NCBI GenBank assembly: GCA_916700875.1
Contig: CAKAKS010000004.1
Location: 16,541,444 to 16,605,443 of the forward strand
Length of the DNA: 64,000 bases
Direction: 5' to 3'
Origin: Sebastes aleutianus
Taxonomy: Eukaryota > Chordata > Actinopteri > Perciformes > Sebastidae
Positions within the stretch are counted from its first letter, which is position 1; each line of letters opens with the position of its first letter. The notes under the pieces are model-generated. The model had not been told where the DNA came from, ran no database searches, and worked only from the letters and a program-made list of their open reading frames with translations. This document shows, piece after piece, positions 48,199-60,561 of this stretch. Both the position numbers and the translations under genes were made by a program.

Positions 48199-48330
48199 CA
48201 TATAAAAATCTTTGCATTGGAGAAGCTGGCACCAGAGAATGATTTGTGTGTTCTTACTTGATAAATTACTCTAATTATTTTCTGTCAATGTCAGCTCCAA
48301 TTCAAAGACAGAAACCGCATACTAGTAGGA
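48199..48330. mobile_element. Right part of the MITE interrupted at 47734
   Basis: TTTGCATTGGAGAAGCTGGC and ACCAGAGAATG, then ACTTGATAAATTACT, correspond to the right half of the MITE family related to 41596-41917 (AAGAAGCTGGAATC). It continues the sequence broken by the element at 47734-48190. Confidence 0.6.
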
Positions 48331-48758
48331 ACATGTCCGTTAACTTTCATCTACCCAGGGAGATCAGTAATCGGTAGCCAAATGTACTGTGTAAGTGAAA
48401 CCATTTATGTTTCGGGGCAAAATGTTTGTTAATCACTCCCTCTGTTTATCTCCTAACATTGTTTCTACCTTACACAACCACAGCCAGACTAAATGTCATG
48501 CTTCAGCGGCACAATGGGCGATAAGGCTGTATAATTGTTGGCAAGCGCCGTGGCTTATGTTTGTGTGGGCCGTTACAAAACTTGTTCAACAGTACTGTGA
48601 AACAATCAGCAGATTAATAATATGGCTTGAGTATTTTATCTCGCAGATATTAATTTGGAGATATGTGGTTAGTTAGATCTGAATGATTTAAAGGGGCAGC
48701 ATGTGTGTCTTTCCAAACTCCAATGTTTCTTTTTTCTGCAGATGCTGAATAGTATATC

Positions 48759-49226
48759 TAGGGGTGGGAGAAAAAATCGATTCAACTATGTATCACGATT
48801 TCTTTTTTACGATTTTGAAATTGATTTTTTTAATGCCAGAATCAATATATTTGCTTCATTTGAGTCTATGCGGAGGTAGAAAGAAGTTACCGCTTTTATT
48901 GTTGTAGTCTGAGTAACATGACGTCATATCCGTAATTTGTGAGGGAAATGTCTTTATTCTTTTATTTGACTGATATATTTGACTTCAGGACATATCTGAC
49001 TACATACATGCTGAAACTCTAACATTTTCACTATATTAATTTAGATATTTTCCAAAAAGAAAATTTCCCAAGAAGTGTATGATTCAACTTTTTCCCATGG
49101 TCTAGTGTTAAAAAAAGTTAACAAATTGCAATAAATCGTAATATCAAATCGCAATACTTGTAGAATCGGCGACCAAGTATCGTGATAGTATCGAATCGGG
49201 AGATAGATGTGTCGTCACAGTGCTAG
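48759..49226. mobile_element. Family E MITE, copy 1 (nck1 intron 1)
   Basis: Starts TAGGGGTGGGAG with ATCGATTC; its right part has GTATCGAATCGGGAGATAG and CGTCACAGTGCTAG. Shares ATATTTGCTTCATTTGAGTC, GAGGTAGAAAGAAGTTAC and GTGTATGATTCAAC with copy 2. The right terminus is degenerate. Confidence 0.72.
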
Positions 49227-49229
49227 CAG

Positions 49230-50835
49230 CTGCTGAATAATATAGTTACTGTCACACTGACAGACCTCTTCCCGGTCTCTTGTCAAGGTTTCAGGGAGGC
49301 GAGATGGGGAGAGAGACATTATGGTCTGCTCTGTTCTCAGTGGGAGTCAGTGGGAGGATAGGCCCAGTTTGCAGGGAGAAACATGGTGGAGTTACCAGCG
49401 TGATTTGCTCGAAGGCTGATATATTTCTCCTGAGCGTTGAAGCCAATTTGCGAGATGTGAAAATGGCTATTAGGAGACCAAGGGAGAACATTTGCGCCCC
49501 ATCAGCTGCCAGGTCGTGAGCTCATGTCCGGGAATCGAGGACTCCCCCTGAACTAAAGCTTTCACTATTCAGCTATGCATGTTTGCAGTGATGTGGCCCT
49601 ATTTACTTCATCTGCGTCCTATTTATAGCTCATGTGTTGACTCAGATACCCTCAAACAATGCCCTTGTTTGATGTTATGACAGTATGATCTGACGGACAC
49701 GCAGCGATGAGCTCTTTTTCCTGCCCGTGCCTCTTTCTCGGTGCCTGCTTTGTGCTACCAGTGGCCTCAAGCAGCCAAATCTGTCCTCACAGCCTAGGGG
49801 AAAATACCAACTGTGCATTTTTGTGATAGCCAAAAAATCTAATGTGGCTGAAATTTTCCCTGGTCAAATGACAAGCTCAGGAATTCTAATGTATTAAGTG
49901 GCTTTGGGTTTCTATTGAAGTTGAGAAACTGGGTTTTTTTTTCCGTCGTCTCTTCTCTTTTGTTATCTCCCTAATCTCAGTTATTGCATATATGCTCACT
50001 TCCATTTCCTCATTTTCTTTTGCAATTTCGTCTTATTCTGTCTGACATGTTTTCCTTTGACTACTCATGCATGTAGGAGTGTTTGAACAGTCAATAAGAA
50101 CGGTACTTTCTATGTGTTGACCAAGGTCACCTGGTGGAAAAAGGAACTTAGCCTTTTGTCAGGTGCAACAAGGTGAAGAATGACAAGTGCTACTTTTTTT
50201 GACTAAGCAGACCTGAGAACATAACCTGTTCAGCTGTTAACGCTTTGCAAAGGCAAAGTCATAAAGCACTGCACAGTTAAGGGGTGTTTGGTGTGATGAA
50301 ATGTGTCTCCTCACTTCTGTAAAAGTTTACAGCCTAGACTGTGTGCGGTTGAAATATTTGCTATCATTTCTCATTTGGAGTAAGTGATTTGACTTCCTCT
50401 CATGTAGGAGGAAAGACGTGTGCAGTTTCAGTGGTGTTTTTCTCTATTAGTTCATTATGGTTCGGGGTTTTCTTTCTGTGGGTTTGGCAGTGTGAAAATG
50501 AGGATGTGTGTACTTGCAAATGCGTCTCTCATTGTGATGACAGAATTCGTTGACAATGATGTCAAAATGTATTGTATTTCTTTTAAATTTCTTTATTACT
50601 GAAAGTTTACTTTTGAGGAACAGCTGCATTTTCACTGAAATGCACTGAAGCCTGTTTAGTCCGCCCACCTCTAGATATTTTATGCAAGTGTGTTGAACTA
50701 ACAGTAGTTGTAGCCGGTCAGGTTTACTTCACTCCACCACAGTGTGTCCCCTGAGGACTTTGAATCAATGGTGCTGTCATCAGCATTGGTGGTTGCATGT
50801 GAAGAATCATTCAAACCTTCAAAATAAGCTAGTTC
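49230..50835. other. nck1 intron 1, nothing recognised
   Basis: Intronic sequence between two family E copies. No exon-like segment with family similarity, no RNA gene. Confidence 0.45.
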
Positions 50836-50839
50836 TTAT

Positions 50840-51208
50840 TAGGGGTGAAAAACAAAATCAATTCACCTTTTTTAAAACAAAATTTAAATAGATTATTTTA
50901 ATGCCAGAATTGATATATTTGCTTCATTTGAGTCTATGAGGAGGTAGAAAGAAGTTACTGTTTCTATTGTTGTAGTCTGAGTAAGCATGAGTACATGCTG
51001 AATATCAAACAATTTTACTGTATAAATTTAGATATTTTAGTAAAAGTCCCTAGAAGTGTATGATTCAACGTTTTCCCATGATCTGGTGTTAAAAAAAGTT
51101 CACAAAAATCACAATAACTTGTTATATCGAATAGCAATACATATAGAATCTGCACCAAAGTATTGTGATAGAATGGAATCAGGAGATAGGTGTTTCGTCC
51201 CAGCCCTA
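50840..51208. mobile_element. Family E MITE, copy 2 (nck1 intron 1)
   Basis: TAGGGGTGAAAA at the left and TCGTCCCAGCCCTA at the right are imperfect inverted ends. The body matches copy 1 about 2 kb upstream in the same orientation, with internal shortening. No 8-base duplication is seen at its borders. Confidence 0.72.
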
Positions 51209-52149
51209 TCAAAATGTGTGCCGGCTGTTTCTCAGTCCGGCAGCACAGAGTTGAGGATGTCTGTGGAAAATGTTGTTTTTCTTGTCTCTCCTATCAAACA
51301 TCTCGTTGATTCGTGCAGACCCCAGATTTTTTTTTGTGGCATCACCATGCAATCTGGAATGCCTCCCTCCCGCTCTCAAGATGCCCTCACAAGTTCCAAC
51401 ACGTGGCCCTCCCAGACATGTGTCCCAAGTGGCTTGTTTAGTCCTATTGTGACAGCGCCCTAGGGCTCATATTTGCCAGGATGTACGAAGACTAAGAGGA
51501 AGCCAGTGTATCCATTTCATCTCTCTGACACAGGCTGCCTGGGATTATTATCTTGCGGTTTACAAATGATCTGCTATTTTGACTGTAACAATAGCTTTTT
51601 TTTTTCCAGAGGGCTGCTGTTGCAACGAGGTATACAACTACAGTACATTGTGTGGCAAGATTGTCTCTTTTACTGACTCCTTAATGCTACTAGTAAATTA
51701 AAGTAGCCTAACACCACACAAAACTAAACCGCAAACAGAATTATTGTACTGTAATACTTGATGTTAGGAATCCTCCTGCTTTGTAAACTTGGATTAGTCA
51801 TTGGGAAATCCCCTGGAGCTCTCAGAGTCAGTGAGGTAACCTAAAGGTTTATTTTGCTGTTGCCTTGATCCCAGATTGCTTGGATGTGGCCATCATTGGA
51901 CCTGGTAGCTATAAGCAAACAGGCCACCCAGAACAACAACTGGCAACTCCAGCAACTAGCTGGGCGTGGATGCGGATGTGTAGGCTCTGCTGATGTAGGT
52001 GGGGTCTGAGGAAATAGATCCTTTCTTACATGAAGGTATTATGTTCTGGTGTGTATTTGCTTACAGAGAGGATGTGTTTCCGTGCTGGTAGGATGCTGCT
52101 AAGGCTATTTATAGACTACATTAAACTAATTTAGTGTGAATATTGGTAG

Positions 52150-52613
52150 GTAATATGCTGATATCATAACATGGCAAACTGAAGCCCAACAGGCAACAAC
52201 AGCTGTCAGTGTGTCAGTGTGCTGACTTGACTATGACTTGCCCCAAACTGCGTGTGATTATCATAAAGTGGGCATGTCTGTAAAGGGGAGACTCGTGGGT
52301 ACCCATAGAACCCATTTTCATTCACACATCTTGAGGTCAGAGGTCAAGGGACCCCATTGAAAATGGCCTTGCCAGAATTTAGTGTAAGTATGGAGTGCTA
52401 TGTATCCTCCTTTTGTGACAAGTTAGTATGACATGGTTGGTAACAATGGATTTTAGTTCAGTTTTCTAGTTTCATATGATGCCAGGATCTTCACTCTAGC
52501 TTTAAAACTGAGATCGCTACAACCCAAAAATTGCAAGTTGCGTTAAATAAATTGGTGGTGTTAAAACAAATTTGAGTTAACATGTTACAATCATGTTAAC
52601 TTTGAAAGCCCTA
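52150..52613. mobile_element. Family C element, middle and 3' end
   Basis: Matches 26860-27195 (ATAACATGGCAAACT, GGCATGTCTGTAAAGGGGAG, GACTCGTGGGTACCCATAGA) and extends to the right terminus GTTAACTTTGAAAGCCCTA. 5'-truncated. Confidence 0.75.
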
Positions 52614-55600
52614 AATATTAGATAATGTATAAGTCTGGCTCATATGCAACTTATTTCTGCAAATACTAATGCAGTGGTCTTATTTCTAAATTTAGCCTGT
52701 TCTACAAAATATTTCCCTCAAGCACTTTGGTTATGTAATTTGTTTTGTGGTGTATGATAGGGGTGCTTTGATCAGGCTTTTCAGGGCTGATACAGATCAC
52801 TGATTTACTCTTGTGAAGGTTTCCTCTCTGAAGCTTCTGTGAAGCCACCACTCATGTTTGTGTCGTCCCTTTTTACGTTGCGTTGGTTTCACCATTCCAA
52901 AATAAAGGGGACAAAAAAAAAGGACATCTCGTCTTGTTTTCCAGCCACAAAAACGGCGGGTCGGTTCACCGGTGCCATCTCTCTGTGGGCTAGACGGTAA
53001 CATCCAGCTTTGCGCCTTGAGAAGTGGAGAATATGAGGTTGTAATGAACGGGGAACTGAAAATGGGGAAGTGAAAACACTTTTCAGCTATGCTATGTTTA
53101 TTATTAAGTAATCATCAATATCTCTGTTATGTATTGGTACCCAATCTACCTTTGAATAAGGAATAGTCTGTGATTAAAGTTCAGTACTTGCAGCTCTAGA
53201 GTAATAGAGTTATTTATTTATATAATTTGGATGAGATTCCTTTAAGCTCCATAAATACTGTGCCTGTCTTTTTAAATAATTTGTCCGTACAGTATATCAA
53301 AGTGGCCGGGCTGAATTTTGCGTGAGACTTTTTCATTTTGTGGCTAAATTACTATACAACATATTTCAACCGGTGTCATTTGTATACGCTTCTCCCAGAT
53401 TTGTTTTGAGCATAGAGCGAGGCCTTTTGATGTGAAGTTGGCCTAAAAGAAAGCTTGAAACTTTTGGTGTTGGTTGTTGCTATGAGAGTAAATCTCTGGC
53501 AATTCTCAAAGGACACGAACTGGTCTATTTTAGGCCATTCCCAACTGCTGAGTGTGATCCCGAGGGGTGGATAACCAACTGCTTTCACACAGTCATGAGC
53601 CTATATGCTTAGCGCAAAACACTAGAGGCCCCTCTGTCCCCCGCTGATACCGGAATAATACAGTTTTCCAATCATATTTTCTTCCAGTAACACCAGCGTT
53701 CGAGTTGAAATTGGTCCTAAACTCTCTTAATTGAGGTACATTACACGCATCAATGCGGAGCGAAGATAAAGTCATCTGAACTCATCTAAACTCAGAGGTC
53801 AAGCCTGCACTGTGTCAGATTGCATCACTTTCCCATCATCTGGTCACCCTTGTGTCCACACTTCCTGTCTCACAGCTGGCCTGCCAAGTCTCCCATGACC
53901 CTTTGCTGCTATGCTTCTGTTTTGTTTTGAGAGAATCTAGGACAGCTGGGATGAGACGCAGTCTCATGGGTTTTAGTCGCCGTGGTTCGATGTGAAAAAG
54001 AGCACAAGTGTATATTCATCCCCCCCTTACCACCCTGTCGCCGTCCTGCACTGTCCGCGATCGTGAAGCCAGGCCTGCCCTGTGGCCAAAATGTGAGTTT
54101 TGGTGTAAGTTGGAGGAAGTGCGGCAGTGCCAGAGGGGGCTGAGTGAGCAGTGAGCATACAGAGCACATTCCAGAAGGCAGCGGAGGCTGTGATTTTAGC
54201 AGGCTGTCACAGGGATTAGGTTACTCTGTCTGCCTCTGTGAGCTCATGCTGTTGCTGTCTCAGTGCCTCAGCAATCCTGTCGAGTAGCGGTGCCATTTGC
54301 TCCCACAGCGGAGAGAGACAAGGATCCATAATTGTTCTCTTAGGCTTGTTTAGATTATACAGTATCCAGTTGTTGTGACTTCATATTTACCAAGAGCCTC
54401 TGGTGTCTGGTAGATGAAGTCATTCACTGGAATCCAGGCTGAACACTAATACTATTCTTGTTATCTCCTTCTTATGCATATCTCTAGTATTGTTTCCCCG
54501 TATCATGTATTACAACACGGGCCACTGGGTGTGCTCTTTGACTAGATCTCCACTTTTTTTCCTGCAGAGATACAAGGGGTTGTGGCAGCAACTGTAGACT
54601 GCAGGATGTGGTCAACTTATGTCAGTGTTGTTTCATAGTAACATTGCAAATTTGCAGCGCTGCTTCTCTATTACACCACTCATGTGCAGTTGTTGTGGTT
54701 TGTGGTTTGCAGCGTACTAAAGCCTCTTTAAATTTTATTGACTAGCAAAAAGGTATTTTCTGAACAACTAAGTAGTCTTCACTACCCCATTTCTTTTTAA
54801 ATATTAAAGAAACCCGGCCAGATTTAGATCAGTGGGCTTTCGCTGACGGGAAACAGTTGTGACCGGTGTTAGCACTCTTGAGAACATGAGTGGATGACTG
54901 ATAGTAACACTGGTTGTCCTGTCACTGGCTCACAACTGCTGCTATGGCGGTAGATAAGCTGGGCCCACTCTATCAGCTTGGTATTTAGTAGTTAACAGTT
55001 AGGGCTTTAAGGGCAAATAGTTCAAAGCTTCATTTGAAGTGAGGATTTCCTCAGATTCATAATTAAATGTTTTATTTGTTTCATTTTAGACTGTTAATGG
55101 GACAAAACAAGTAATTTGAAGAGGTCACCTTCGGTTCTAGGAAATTGTGATGGATGTTTGTAGACTAAAGAGTGGTTTTATTTATCAAAAAGTATAATAA
55201 GAAGCCAAATTCTGTGTTCCCTTACCATAGTAATCAGTAGGTCGGCCACTCATGTGTCACGTGTTATGGGAGCTGTAGTGAAGTCAGCTGCTGATAAGAT
55301 AGTGTGAATGCAAATGGAATGCTTTCTGCTGCTGCTGGTGGTGGTGAACCACTGGAAAGCTCTTATTGTGAAGCAGCCACAGGAAGTGCTACCTTAAACG
55401 GCATCATTTCGTCATTTTTTGTTCAGTTAAAAACAATATGTGGACATTATTTTGGTCCTTTTCTGTCAGCACATCAGTTTTGTATATTGCGAAGGAGGAA
55501 TAGTAGAAGACGACGTAGCCACAGTTAGCTGGGAAAACCCTGAAGTTACCACTGGCCACCGGATTTGACCACCTGTCTACCATTCCATGTGGTCTGGTCG

Positions 55601-55868
55601 CCCTTGTTGACGACCACAGAGCTCGTGCTTACAGATCCTTTTTTTGCTTTATGTCTGGTACCCAAGTTATTTTCAGAGTTGGAAATCACTATACAGTTAC
55701 TCATTACAACATTGTGTTGCCTTTATGTATTTGTATGTGTTTTAACATGTGAAATTGTTTTTATGTGAAATTGCTTATGCTGCCGTCTTGACCAGGACTC
55801 CCTGGAAGAAGAGATTTTGTATCTCAATGGGATCTGTTCAAGCTGTCAACAGCATTTTTTTTTAAATG
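52614..55868. other. nck1 intron 1, nothing recognised
   Basis: A TAGGGGTGCTTTGATCAGGC phrase at 52759 may be another MITE end. Otherwise no exon, RNA gene or complete element that I can support. Confidence 0.4.
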
Positions 55869-56386
55869 TTAAAGGGGACCTATTATGCTTATTATGCATA
55901 CTTGTATTTTGGGTTTCTACTAGAACATGTTTACATAATTTAATGTTAAAAAAAATGCTTTATTCTTCTCATACTGGCTGTGCTGCAGCACCTCTTTTCA
56001 CCCTCTGTCTGAAACGCTCTGTTTGAGCCCCCCCCCCTCTCGAAAAGCCCAGTCTGCTCTGATTGGTCAGCCGGCCCACTGTTGTGATTGGTCAACCGAA
56101 CCAAACTCTTCAGGCTCCGCTCCAGCTCCACTTGAACTGGCTTTGTTTGAGGGCGTGCCAAACTAGCTGCTAGGCAAAATGTCTTACTTGGTGACATCAC
56201 CATGTTACGGAAGAAAAGGCAGGACTTCAGGGCATTTCAGGCAGTTCAGGAAAAGTGTTTCTGTGGGGGAGAGTAACTCCCTCTGGCGTGGACTTTGGGC
56301 TTTGTAACTTTACAGACCTTTGACATGCTCAAAAAACTATATAACACACTAAAGGAAAGGGAAAAAGCATAATATGTCCTCTTTAA
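55869..56386. mobile_element. Complete TTAA-flanked non-autonomous element
   Basis: TTAA at 55869-55872 and 56383-56386. Inverted ends AAAGGGGACCTATTATGC and GCATAATATGTCCTCTTT. The internal phrase GATTGGTCAGCCGGCCCAC is typical of a widespread fish repeat. A truncated copy is at 32262-32435. Confidence 0.85.
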
Positions 56387-56439
56387 GTGACTCCACACTC
56401 AACTTGTATTGCAATAGTGAGTTATTTACTCATTTTAGA

Positions 56440-56530
56440 TGATAACTCTGACAATCAGACCTTTTTCATACTCCAAAAAATCTATAACACACTAAAGGAA
56501 AGGCGAAAAAGCATAATAGCTCCTCTTTAA
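56440..56530. mobile_element. Solo right end of the 55869 family
   Basis: ACACTAAAGGAAAGGCGAAA followed by AAGCATAATAGCTCCTCTTTAA repeats the right terminus of the element ending at 56386, about 140 bases downstream. Confidence 0.8.
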
Positions 56531-58905
56531 AATGATCAAATAGGAGACAACATTGTAGATGCTGTTGTCATCAATCAAACTGACCTTATGACAGGAAGAC
56601 AGCTCCGTTCTTGTTGTGTATTAGATCCCTCCGTGGTCTGTTTTCAGGATCTTAAAAGGCTTCTCCAAGTCTGATTCTTGGATGTTTGCTTTAACAGTAA
56701 ACATATGAAATTGTTTGATTTAAGAGAAGTATTGATTACGTATGAGAGTGAAAGCAAATGGAAACACAAAAACTATCAGATTTTGGTCAGACGTGCTGAC
56801 CTTCGCTCTGATTTAATGTTCACTGTGGGGCTGGTGATGGATTGGCTACCTGTTAATTCTGCCTGGCAGCAGGGTAAACGGAGAGCCCATGTGGATATGA
56901 CACAATTTGAGAAGTTTGACCCGCCTGACCTCTGTGTTTAGTGCTTTGGAGTGGCGAGTGGCCTTGGCTCAGTCTGCAGCTGCGCGATTAGCTCAGAGCA
57001 TCTGTCGCCCCAACTTTTTGATCCTCCCCTCACATCTGCACTATCGTAAGTCACTGCGGTGTCGATGTGCACTTAGTGCGCAGCCACCCTAGACGTGGGG
57101 GGTGACGGCAGTTTAAAGAAGTGTGCAGTGTGCTTTCTGAAAACGGGAGATAGCTGGGAAAGGGTTAGTCCTAAAATGGGACATAGCTGGGAAAGTCCTA
57201 CATTGATGACTCTTTCATGCTCCGGCAGGGAAAGTAGAAAGTGGGGGGAAAAAAAGATAGTAAGGGAGGGATGTTGTAAATGGAGAAGGAGCACATATAC
57301 ACACACTTGTCAGCCTCTTTGGCCGACAGTTATCCAGCCCAGCCCAGGGAGTGGAGGGGTTGTTGCCTTTGTCTTGGTGAAAGAGGCAGCACTCGAGGAG
57401 AGTAAATCAGCTCTTTGTTTTTGTGTGCCGCTCCCTAACATGTCTCCCAGTGTTCATTAATTTCATTAGACATGGAAAAGGAGCAGGCAATAACATGCCA
57501 TGAGATAAAACCACACTGTTTTTTAGTAAACAAAGTCAACAACACCCCACATGGGGGAAAAAATAGCCCAGACCACCACATGAGTCCCCCTTAAAATGTT
57601 GTTATATGAAATGCAGAGCCAGTTTGGGGTCTTTATATTACACATTTTAGCTCTAGGCTCTTGTCACATCTCCAATGAAGAAAGGGGAATGAGTTGTCTG
57701 TCACCCAAGGTTTTGTTTTCTGAAATGATGATCCTCATCAACAGCTTGACTTTTTCTCCAGAAGAGCATGAGTAGTCTTTACGTATTTACTGTTTATTTT
57801 ACTCCCCTCGGCTAATCATGCTGAAGGTTAGCTCGACTCCTTATGTTTGCCTAAGATCAGGTTCTGGGCCTATCTCAAGGCCAGCTGCAGCTGAAGCCTA
57901 GACACCGCTGCTTCAAATAAAAACCGAGAGCCCTCGATCAATGAGGTCAGTGTCTGGTCCCTGAAGTCAGTCAGGGGGGGGTAAAGGTGAAACTCCATCC
58001 ACTCCCATGACATCAGAGCAGCCGAGCGGCCGCTTCAATAGTGCCTCCTCACTCCTCCAACGCCGCGGTATTAGCCTAAGCATAGATGTGCTGATGGCTA
58101 CAACGGGTCATAAGACCACTTGTTGTGAATGTGCTCATTGTTGAACACAAACACAGTACTTGCAAATCATAATTTTAAAAATGCCCGGGGAACTTGAAAG
58201 ACCTTGTGATAAGCAACATTGCAAACAAAGGAGCCATGCTTGTACTGTAATGTAGTTCACATATTCACAGCACAGGCTGCACACGTAGGAATATTTATCG
58301 GCCTGTGCTAAATTTAAAGCAATATCCTACATCATTAGTGCTCAGCGAGAGCCTCACTCCCCTGACGTAGACTCACTGCTGACGCACGGCGCCCCTCTTC
58401 TTTACTTCCCTATTCCAGTTATCTCTGCCATCTTCCTGGCTCGCAGGTTCATGCTCGATGCCTCACACAATAGACAATCGTTGGACTGCTTCTGAGAGGA
58501 AATTATCCCCTCTGTGAATTTATAAAGAATGTGGATACTGAGAGATTGGCTCTCTGGCAGCTGTTAGTGTTGAAGACCGAAAAGAATAGTCATTTATATC
58601 TGTTATTTCAAGAGTACAATTGGTGGGGGGGAAATAATGTCTGAAGAGACTAAACTGTGGAAACGGTAGCTGGCATTTCTCCAGGAATCTGGTCTAGCTC
58701 TAGTATCTTTAGATAACACTGTCCTTAGCTTGGCATGCATGTACCATTTGTATTTACTTATTTGCACTGTGGTTATATGTTATATATTGTATGTCTTACT
58801 GCAAATATTTGTACATATTTACTTATATTTCTCTACATATATTGTAGAATTATGTACATAATTTACATGTTACATACTCCTTTATTTTTATTTTCTTACA
58901 TTTCT
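56531..58905. other. nck1 intron 1, nothing recognised
   Basis: Includes an 87-codon open frame at 56678-56941 without recognisable family similarity or splice context. No other supported feature. Confidence 0.4.
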
Positions 58906-58906
58906 T

Positions 58907-58908
<2 letters not shown>

Positions 58909-58941
<33 letters not shown>
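58909..58941. repeat. (TA)n microsatellite
   Basis: About 16 uninterrupted TA units. Confidence 0.95.
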
Positions 58942-58944
<3 letters not shown>

Positions 58945-59138
58945 AGCAACTGGAACCCCTGCAGATCAGTAAAGTATTTCTGATTAGTACAGTGCTACAT
59001 GGACTGTGTGGCCTTCAAGTCACTCAAACAGAAGTACAGATACAAGTTTTTTAGTATTATTAAGACCTCTCTGGGCACATTTTGAGAAGAGTTGATTTGT
59101 AATTCTCCTGCATTTTCTCTGTTCTTTTCTTTTCCTAG

Positions 59139-59186
59139 GTCTACAGAGAAGTAGCCCTTGAAGTTCTCAGCTTTGATGCAGTACAG
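59139..59186 (+). other. nck1: Probable 48-base 5' exon of nck1
   Basis: A pyrimidine tract and TCCTAG acceptor end at 59138, and a CAG|GTACAG donor follows at 59186/59187. All three frames should be viewed as leader sequence. The phase joining to the exon at 60562 is open in the frame of the NCK1 ATG, and an ATG at 59174 starts a nine-codon uORF that ends over the main start. Placed by splice signals and position only; no transcript evidence. Confidence 0.45.
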
Positions 59187-59356
59187 GTACAGCCGTCTTT
59201 ATTCAAACACAGTTTCTAAATTTACTTTTGGTGTGTCTCTTCGCTAATCATTGTGTCTGGAGCAAATAGCCCAGCTGGTGAATGAAATGTGTATGAAGAC
59301 TGGGCAGATAGAGAGGAAACCGATTCTTTTGGTCCATAGATGAGATATGTCGGTTT

Positions 59357-59734
59357 CAGGGCTCTCGACTAACTTTTTTCGGAACTGTCCTGAAATACAA
59401 CCTAAGACTTCCCGAAATGAATGCAGACCATCCCAAATTTAAAATCTTTGTTTTCCTACATTATCATTAGTTAATCATTCAAATAGATCTTTAGCATAAA
59501 TCGAACATCAAAAGTGTTTTTTTATTTGGTCATAAATTTATAATTTATCCAAAACTTTTTATTTTTAAAAGGGCTTTTTTTTAAAGTCTTTTATTTATAA
59601 TTTGCATGTTTTTTTATTTTGATGTTAACAATGCAGCTAAGTTAAATTAAAATATTTTGTATATGTAAAAAGTAGCATTTGGTCAAAAAATACGATTTTG
59701 CATATGGGCACCTAAAAAGTTAGAACCGGCCCTG
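59357..59734. mobile_element. Short inverted-repeat DNA element in nck1 intron
   Basis: Ends CAGGGCTCTCGACTAACTTT and AAAAAGTTAGAACCGGCCCTG are imperfect inverted partners. hAT-like by the CAGGG terminus, but no 8-base duplication is visible. Confidence 0.55.
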
Positions 59735-60561
59735 CTAGCTGCGTGTCTTTAAAGTTGGAGGAGTTGCTGCACAAGATGCTCCTGTCACGGATGGAGAGAT
59801 CTCACTTCAGCCTTATTACCCCGAGGGGACGAAGAGGACAAAGTAAATAAGTTAAGGTTAACATTAGTAACATGATTTGAGCTGTTACAGAGTTTTTTCT
59901 CTCACTGTAAATGCAAACGTCGGCTGGTGACTCGTTAGCGATGCGTTAACTGTAAACGTTACCGTTAACATCAATCTTGTAACGTTAATACTAGTAAGCT
60001 TACCTCATTGACTTGGCAATAATTCCCTGTTGCTGTTGCAGCTATCGTGCGGTCAAAGGTATGTAAACGGTGTGTGCTGTGTGTGTATGTGCTGGACGGA
60101 TTGGATCGGGCACTGACAGTGTGTGTGCATGTGTGTGTTTATGTTGTCAAGGAGATTTAATAATAACGGTGTGCTGCACAAAACCTGCAGTCATTTTCAT
60201 CGCTGTCCATTCTAATGTAACAGGTATTTTTCTTTCAACTCTCGTCCCAAATTCGTCACAAAATTCGTATTTTTTTTCCGCCTCTGGATGACGATATGTC
60301 CTTCAGCTAGAGCTCTGGTCAGTTCAAAGGGAGGTTCTATGACAATTGGATTCCAAATACACTTTTAAGATAATTTCCTAGTTTATGTATTTAAATGCAT
60401 GTTGACACTGCAAAAGAAGAAGAGAAAAGTTCAGCATTGCTCACCACCTCTGCTTACTAATTTCCTAGGGGAAACCCTGTATTACTTTTAATACAACAGA
60501 AATTAGGTAGAAATTGAGGCTGACTGTATCACTTTAACATTTGATTCATTTCCTCCTCCAG

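Noticed and set aside
56678..56941. 87-codon frame in nck1 intron 1
   Set aside because: No recognisable domain, no splice or promoter context; length is within chance expectation for the window.
57095..57460. 121-codon frame in nck1 intron 1
   Set aside because: Starts in locally duplicated sequence (repeated GGGACATAGCTGGGAAAG-like phrases) and shows no family similarity.
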